Assembly (NCBI RefSeq): GCF_001687335.1 | Contig: NZ_MAGO01000010.1 | Location: forward strand, 57,151 to 121,150 | Direction of reading: 5' to 3' | Length of the DNA stretch: 64,000 bases | Origin: Dissulfuribacter thermophilus | GTDB lineage: Bacteria > Desulfobacterota > Dissulfuribacteria > Dissulfuribacterales > Dissulfuribacteraceae | Part shown: positions 59,499 through 64,000 of the stretch, one piece after another | Position numbering within the stretch: position 1 is the stretch's first letter | Layout: the number at the start of each line of letters is the position of its first letter | Program-made: the position numbers and the translations under genes | Notes under the pieces: model-generated | Databases searched by the model: none | What the model was told of the DNA's origin: nothing | What the model saw: only the letters and a program-made list of their open reading frames with translations

Positions 59499-60929
59499 AT
59501 GGGATACGAAAATTTGAAAATGCAAGAATATATCCAGAACTTGATAAAAAATTATACCCAAAACGGACTCCCCTGCTTTTCAGACACCGTTCTCAGACTG
59601 GCTTCTCTAGACCCTGATGATGAAATATCTATTGAAAAACTTTCGGCCATTATCCTTGAAGACATTGGCCTGACTGCAAGGGTCATACAAACGGTCAACT
59701 CTTTTTATTACAGACGAACTGGACAAGAAGTAACATCAGTTACCCAGGCTGTAGTTCTACTTGGCTTCAACACCATTAGAGAAATTGCCCTCAATATGGC
59801 TGTCCTAGACCTTGCTGAGAAAAAAGGAGATAAGGTGCTGCTTGGACTCATCTTGGCATCCTTCATAGGGGCCCACCTCGCTCAAGAACTGCTTGATAAT
59901 GAAAGTGGGCTCAATAAGGAATCTATGATGGTGGCTGGTCTCTTCTTTTCACTTGGAAGGATCATACTGGCTCTAGATTCTCCAGAAACTTACGCTGCCT
60001 TTGAGAAATTCGAAAAAAGCGCTGATCCTAAGGATAAGAAACAGGCCCTTGCCATCCTAAAAGAGCTTGGAAGGGCCATCGCAACTGTCTGGAATCTTCC
60101 ACCATTCATTAAAGAAAATCTCGAAGGCAACACCAATACAAATAAAAAGATCCCATTTGTCTTAGAAAAGGCCCACGCCTTTGGAAGGGCCTTTACATCC
60201 CAGAATATTAGCCCATCCAAGGCCAAGAGTATCTTACAGGCGATCTCCCAGAGGACCGGACACGAAATCCCCGTACTCCTCAAAAGGGCCAATGAGGCTG
60301 TGGACAAGGCCATGGGACTATCTGCGGCATTCAAACAGGTCATCTCAGAGACATGCGCCAATGATTTAATAGGAAAACTTGGGGACAAAAGCGAGGTTTA
60401 TAAAAAAACAATCAGTGATACCAGGGGCGACACGCCAGAAGACCGCTATATTACTTTACTTACCCAGCTTAGCTCTTCAATTGCCCAAAGAAGACTTGGC
60501 CTGAATCAAATATTTCTCCTTGCCACTGAGACCCTATTTAGGGGGATCGGCGTCGATAGGGTGCTATTACTTCTTCTCACAAAGGAAAAGGACCTCCTAG
60601 TCCCCAGACATGGCATAGGCCGAGGGATCACGGAATTAAAAGAGTGCATCAAAATATCTTTCCCTCCACGGATAAAGTCCATTAAAGAGGCCTTTCAAGA
60701 AAACAGAGAAACAATTCTCACTTGGAATACGATACTCAAAAGGATTTCAAAAATAAATGATATACAGGATTCAGCCATTTGCGCATTGAGTCCCATAATT
60801 GTAGATTCAAACCCAATTGGCTGTTTTATTATAGACAGGGCAATTTCCAGTAATAAAATAGAAAAATTAGATATTCTAAGACTAAAGGCAATTAAAGATC
60901 TCGTAGTAATGGCGACCTTGAACAGATGA
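59499..60929 (+). CDS. HDOD signalling protein with GAF-like C-terminus
   Basis: A 476-residue protein without signal peptide. The HDOD domain (an HD-related, probably non-catalytic domain) covers residues 1-220: GLPCFSDTVLRLASLDPDDE, TARVIQTVNSFYYRRTGQEV and QAVVLLGFNTIREIALNMAV are typical. A GAF-like segment fills about 320-476 (LNQIFLLATETLFRGIGVDR, SPIIVDSNPIGCFIID). HDOD proteins act in regulation of motility, biofilm and cell cycle. I chose the ATG at 59499; a TTG at 59457 gives an unlikely extension, and the ATG at 59520 is also possible. It is coupled by 4 bases to the next gene. Confidence 0.85.
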   Translation: MGYENLKMQEYIQNLIKNYTQNGLPCFSDTVLRLASLDPDDEISIEKLSAIILEDIGLTARVIQTVNSFYYRRTGQEVTSVTQAVVLLGFNTIREIALNMAVLDLAEKKGDKVLLGLILASFIGAHLAQELLDNESGLNKESMMVAGLFFSLGRIILALDSPETYAAFEKFEKSADPKDKKQALAILKELGRAIATVWNLPPFIKENLEGNTNTNKKIPFVLEKAHAFGRAFTSQNISPSKAKSILQAISQRTGHEIPVLLKRANEAVDKAMGLSAAFKQVISETCANDLIGKLGDKSEVYKKTISDTRGDTPEDRYITLLTQLSSSIAQRRLGLNQIFLLATETLFRGIGVDRVLLLLLTKEKDLLVPRHGIGRGITELKECIKISFPPRIKSIKEAFQENRETILTWNTILKRISKINDIQDSAICALSPIIVDSNPIGCFIIDRAISSNKIEKLDILRLKAIKDLVVMATLNR

Positions 60930-61324
60930 AGACAACAAATCACATTCCCAAAAGGCTTCCAGACTGGGTCACGTGGCTCGCATTTTCCGTGGGGCTCGCA
61001 GGCGCACTGTCCCTTCGACTAATACTAATAGCAAAGGCCTACAAGCCTGAGTTAATCCGCCTTTTCTGGTACATAGGTGTCCTTGGAAACATGTGTTTTT
61101 TCCTATTTCGGTCATTTATTACCTACAGAAGGCGAAGCCTCATTGTTGAACTTGACCTCCTAAAAAAGCTCAAAGCCATGGAGGAGCTTTCCGACAAAGA
61201 CTACATGGCATTGCATTATCTTGTCTCTAGTCTTTACATATCCAAGGAACGATGGAACTATTTTGTCATATTCTTTTTCTCATTACTGGCAATATTCTGG
61301 GACCTTTGGATGTCGTTTAAATAA
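60926..61324 (+). CDS. Small membrane protein, unknown family
   Basis: A 132-residue protein with three hydrophobic helices (WLAFSVGLAGALSLRLILIA, LFWYIGVLGNMCFFLFRSFI, FVIFFFSLLAIFWDLWM) and a charged central helix (LDLLKKLKAMEELSDKDYMA). Its start overlaps the HDOD stop by ATGA, so it is probably translated with it and may serve as its membrane partner. I do not recognise a family. Confidence 0.7.
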   Translation: MKTTNHIPKRLPDWVTWLAFSVGLAGALSLRLILIAKAYKPELIRLFWYIGVLGNMCFFLFRSFITYRRRSLIVELDLLKKLKAMEELSDKDYMALHYLVSSLYISKERWNYFVIFFFSLLAIFWDLWMSFK

Positions 61325-61349
61325 CCCTCTATCCCAGATTGTGCAGCTT

Positions 61350-61396
61350 ACAGGACTCCGTCTAAGTCGTTGGTAAAGTCCTTAAAAGAATTACCT
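61350..61396 (+). repeat. 47-bp dispersed repeat, copy 2
   Basis: Pairs with 1126-1172 at 43 of 47 bases. Confidence 0.8.
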
Positions 61397-61441
61397 TTGT
61401 GCAAGGAACCGCCCTATAGGTCGACCTTTACCAGGTTTCTC

Positions 61442-61505
61442 TTCCTTCAACTCAAAACTCAAAACTCAACACTCAACACTTCTGAAATACTCAAAACTCA
61501 ACACT
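61442..61505 (+). repeat. 64-bp dispersed heptamer repeat, copy 2
   Basis: 61 of 64 bases as in 59287-59350, same orientation. Confidence 0.85.
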
Positions 61506-61622
61506 CAAAACTCTTCAGGGCTGGGCTAGGCTTCCTCCGAACTTGCTAGTTATGCAATCTGGGTTTAAGGTGGAGGCAAAACTGAGAAATCTTATTTTTT
61601 TGGTAAAACACATATATGGAAA

Positions 61623-61901
61623 ATGAGTGGGCTCAAGACATTTGTTACTGTATTTTTAACAGTATTTCTGGCAGAAATTGGTGATAAGACCCAGCTAGCC
61701 ACCATGCTCTTTGCTTCAAAGACGGAATATTCGAAGGTCATGGTCTTTCTAGCTGCATCACTAGCCCTTATTTGCGCCGCACTTTTAGGGGTAGTCGCTG
61801 GTTCTGTGCTTGAATCAATGATCCCAAGGAAATTTATCTCCATAATTGCAGGTGGTGGCTTCATTATAATTGGCCTTATCATATTGATTAAAGGCTCTTA
61901 A
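61623..61901 (+). CDS. TMEM165/GDT1-family membrane protein, single half
   Basis: A 92-residue membrane protein with three helices. The signature ExGDK(T/S) occurs in FLAEIGDKTQLATMLFAS (about residues 15-32). Eukaryotic and many bacterial members contain this half twice and move Mn2+ or Ca2+; single-half bacterial forms are thought to dimerise. No second half is adjacent here. Start ATG 61623 has no good ribosome-binding site, and the gene follows the 61331-61565 element. Cation supply to glycosyltransferases is a possible role, but only by analogy. Confidence 0.88.
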   Translation: MSGLKTFVTVFLTVFLAEIGDKTQLATMLFASKTEYSKVMVFLAASLALICAALLGVVAGSVLESMIPRKFISIIAGGGFIIIGLIILIKGS

Positions 61902-62152
61902 AAAGACTCCTAAATTAAGATGCACTCCCCATTTCCCATAGACAGAAGTTCAGATCTCGTCTGAGGACGTTTTTTAACGCCATTGCCTGAAAGAGCCCAG
62001 TTGATTAAATATGAGAAATGAAATAAGAAATTTATAAATATTAGTCAGCAAGAGAGCAGCGAGGCACCTATACACTTCCCAAGCACACAGTTTGGGACAA
62101 TTGTTGCTTGCATCACGATTCAATTTCTATTAGGCTCATTTAGCATACTGTT
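61902..62152. other. Spacer without visible gene
   Basis: 250 bases before the secretion genes; a weak hairpin followed by six T (about 61958-61975) may end the GDT1-like gene. No other structure seen. Confidence 0.4.
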
Positions 62153-63478
62153 ATGAGAAGAGAATTTCTAGGCATCTACATAGGAAGCAGCGAGACAAGA
62201 GCTGCCATAATTAAAGGGAAAATACAGATAATTCAAAAAGGGGCTCTTGAAATCAAGTCCCCATCTTCTGGCATTCCTCCATTGGAACAGTTAAGACGCC
62301 TTTTAAAGGCCACCACTCCCTCTAGAAAACGCCGCATCACAATCGTGCTTCCAAGGCGCCATTTTTTCATGAGGGAAATACCACTCGAGTCTCTTTCTCC
62401 TGCAGAGGCCAAGGCCTCTGTAAAGATGAGCATCTCTATCCATAGTCATCTTCCCGAAGAAGAGATCTTTTACGATACCTTGGTATTTCAGCGAAATGGA
62501 AAAACCATTGTACTTTTGGTCTACATTCCCAAAGAAAGGCTGATGCCTATTCTTGAGGTCATAAAGGAGACCGGGCACAAAAAATCTCTTTATGCAGTTA
62601 TACCTCCAAGCATAGCTCTGGATACTACCAATAGAGAACTTGGTTTTATTCAAGAAGAGCACCTTTGCCTTTTCAATGACGAGAAAGGTCTGGTCCTATC
62701 CCTACACGGGAAAGATTCCTGGGAAGGGTCTCATAAGCTCGATGAAGAGGATGGAATAGGTAGTTTTGAAAAGTTGAGAGGCATGCTGCCACCTCCGTGG
62801 AACAATGAAAATATCAAAGTTTACACCTCTTTCACTTCTGAAAACGAGGCCCATACCCTTCATCCTCTGGCATCGAAGCTACAAGATATTTTCGGAGAGG
62901 ACTTAAATTATCCGATATTTCACGCAATTACAGGCGCATTGGCCTCACAGGCCTTTCCTCCAGTATCAATGCATGGCCCAAGGAGACGGCCAATCAGGCT
63001 CAAGATAAACCTTTTTCATGTGGCAACCGTTCTGTCTATCGCAGCCATTACTGTGTTAAGTGTCCCTACATACAAACAGTATATGGAGACCAGTAGGGAA
63101 ATTTCGGCCCTTGAAAAGAAACTTTCGGCCAAAAAGAAGAAGATTATTCCCCTTCGAGAGCAGAGCAAAAAAGTAGAGGAAATCAAAAAAGAGATAGAAA
63201 AGATTGAAAGTTTTATTAAAGAATATCCAGATATTCTTGATATCCTCGATGAAATGGCGCGTCTCACTCCTGATGAGGCCTGGATAAAGTCATTTAATCT
63301 AAGCGGTGCTACAATCAGACTTTCCGCAGAGGGGCCAAATGCGGTTTCGATCATGTCGGAATGGAGAAAATGCCCCTATTTTGAAACAGTTCGACTCGTT
63401 TCTCCTGTTACCAAGGCCAGAGATGGTATAGAGAGGTTTTCCGTTGAAATAAAGCTGAAGAAGGACACAAAGAAATGA
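62153..63478 (+). CDS. PilM-PilN fusion / GspL-like secretion protein
   Basis: A 441-residue protein. Residues 1-270 have the actin-like PilM/GspL cytoplasmic fold (FLGIYIGSSETRAAIIKGK, HFFMREIPLESLSPAEAKAS). A membrane helix (FHVATVLSIAAITVLSVPT, about 287-305) precedes a coiled coil (EISALEKKLSAKKKKIIPLR) and a PilN/GspL-periplasmic ferredoxin-like domain (LDEMARLTPDEAWIKSFNLS). Such a fusion corresponds to type II secretion GspL or to type IV-pilus PilM and PilN joined. It is coupled to the next gene by ATGA. It likely forms the inner-membrane platform of a type II secretion-like system. Confidence 0.82.
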   Translation: MRREFLGIYIGSSETRAAIIKGKIQIIQKGALEIKSPSSGIPPLEQLRRLLKATTPSRKRRITIVLPRRHFFMREIPLESLSPAEAKASVKMSISIHSHLPEEEIFYDTLVFQRNGKTIVLLVYIPKERLMPILEVIKETGHKKSLYAVIPPSIALDTTNRELGFIQEEHLCLFNDEKGLVLSLHGKDSWEGSHKLDEEDGIGSFEKLRGMLPPPWNNENIKVYTSFTSENEAHTLHPLASKLQDIFGEDLNYPIFHAITGALASQAFPPVSMHGPRRRPIRLKINLFHVATVLSIAAITVLSVPTYKQYMETSREISALEKKLSAKKKKIIPLREQSKKVEEIKKEIEKIESFIKEYPDILDILDEMARLTPDEAWIKSFNLSGATIRLSAEGPNAVSIMSEWRKCPYFETVRLVSPVTKARDGIERFSVEIKLKKDTKK

Positions 63479-64000
63479 AATCTCCTCTGGTAAGGTACGG
63501 CATCTTAATAATTATATGGATAGCCTGGTATTCATTATTTTACTCCAACCTCAATACAAGGATCCAGGAGAACGAAACACAGATCTCAACCCTGAAAATT
63601 CAGCTTTCAAGTCTTGAAAAAGAGAAAAAACGCCTTGAGGAGGCAGCAAAGACCCTTGGATCCATTGAAAACAGGCTCTCAAACCTCAAAAAGCGGGTAA
63701 TCGATGGAGCTGATCCCCAGGTAGTGGCATCGAACCTACAAAACCTGATTCTTACCTATGCCTCTCAAAAGGGGATAGAAGTACTGACCTACCGCACGAG
63801 CAGCAGCACCAAGTGGAAGGGCTACTCAGTGGCAAGGACCACTTTTACGTTCAAGTGCAATAAAAATAATTTTGTAGAGCTGCTCCGTTTTTTCGGTGAA
63901 CAAAAGAAGCTCATAAGGCCCAGTAGGCTAAATATAGTGTGGATTAGGGGAAGAAATGCCCATATAAGGGTTATATTGGATGTAGAGGCCCTGATTATAT
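63475..64000 (+). CDS. GspM/PilO-like inner-membrane protein, 3' end outside window
   Basis: Begins at 63475 (MKSPLVRYGILIIIWIAWYS), overlapping the GspL-like stop by 4 bases. An N-terminal membrane helix is followed by a Lys/Glu coiled coil (QISTLKIQLSSLEKEKKRLE) and a ferredoxin-like domain (VVASNLQNLILTYASQKGIE), the layout of PilO/GspM. 175 codons are visible; the frame is open at base 64000. Confidence 0.8.
   Translation, partial: MKSPLVRYGILIIIWIAWYSLFYSNLNTRIQENETQISTLKIQLSSLEKEKKRLEEAAKTLGSIENRLSNLKKRVIDGADPQVVASNLQNLILTYASQKGIEVLTYRTSSSTKWKGYSVARTTFTFKCNKNNFVELLRFFGEQKKLIRPSRLNIVWIRGRNAHIRVILDVEALII

Larger units (their letters stand above)
61331..61565. mobile_element. 235-bp interval bounded by inverted cccagattg motifs
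   Basis: Left boundary atcccagattgtgca (61331-61345), right tgcaatctggg (61553-61563), inverted. It contains the 47-bp and 64-bp dispersed repeats. The boundary motif resembles those of 1972-2228 and 58754-59015, but the interior differs. Confidence 0.45.

Overview
This window looks like a chromosomal segment of a Gram-negative, AT-rich bacterium. Outer-membrane polysaccharide export, many Sec signal peptides, an outer-membrane barrel and a PilM/PilN-type secretion gene point that way. The gene families and the structured intergenic repeats fit an anaerobic Desulfobacterota-like lineage, but no marker gene is present, so the taxonomy is inference.

Layout. 1-984 is the 5' part of a GDP-L-fucose synthase. 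985-3129 is a graveyard of toxin-antitoxin genes, repeat elements and an isolated transposon end, closed by one intact VapBC pair. 3351-31607 is a large minus-strand surface-polysaccharide locus. It encodes nucleotide-sugar enzymes (RmlA, WecB, two 4,6-dehydratases, a GalE-like epimerase, a UDP-sulfoquinovose synthase-like enzyme), three DegT-type aminotransferases, an initiating sugar phosphotransferase, glycosyltransferases, two FemAB-like proteins, a deacetylase, a methyltransferase, a sulfotransferase-like protein, a GT-C-like membrane protein and a Wzx flippase. Two IS5-like remnants interrupt it, one split by an intact IS630. 32236-38988 holds Wzz, a seven-SLBB Wza-like exporter, a beta-barrel and a secreted accessory protein. 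39072-54168 is a run of very large secreted proteins with cohesin-like, dockerin-like, carboxypeptidase-regulatory, FN3/PKD and alpha/alpha-toroid folds. 54667-58726 holds three further exported proteins. 59499-64000 holds an HDOD protein, a GDT1-family membrane protein and the start of a GspL/PilMN-PilO operon.

How it fits together. The polysaccharide is primed by the 6948-7550 transferase, decorated (amino, acyl or amino-acyl, methyl and possibly sulfur-containing groups), flipped by Wzx, length-controlled by Wzz and exported through the SLBB protein. The adjacent secreted giants would form the protein part of the same cell surface. Three of them are rich in N-x-T sequons.

The most unusual signals are not ordinary genes. 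(i) Degenerate 7-bp tandem repeats (agaaggt, ctcaaac and ctcagtc types) are scattered through intergenic regions, flank both four-helix-bundle (IVP/S23-type) genes, have been amplified with the 3' end of one of them in a 182-bp tandem array of ATGA-coupled mini-ORFs, and have entered the reading frame of an epimerase. (ii) About 235-262-bp intervals are bounded by inverted copies of a cccaRattRtgca-type motif; two share a structured half, and one lies directly after a truncated VapC.
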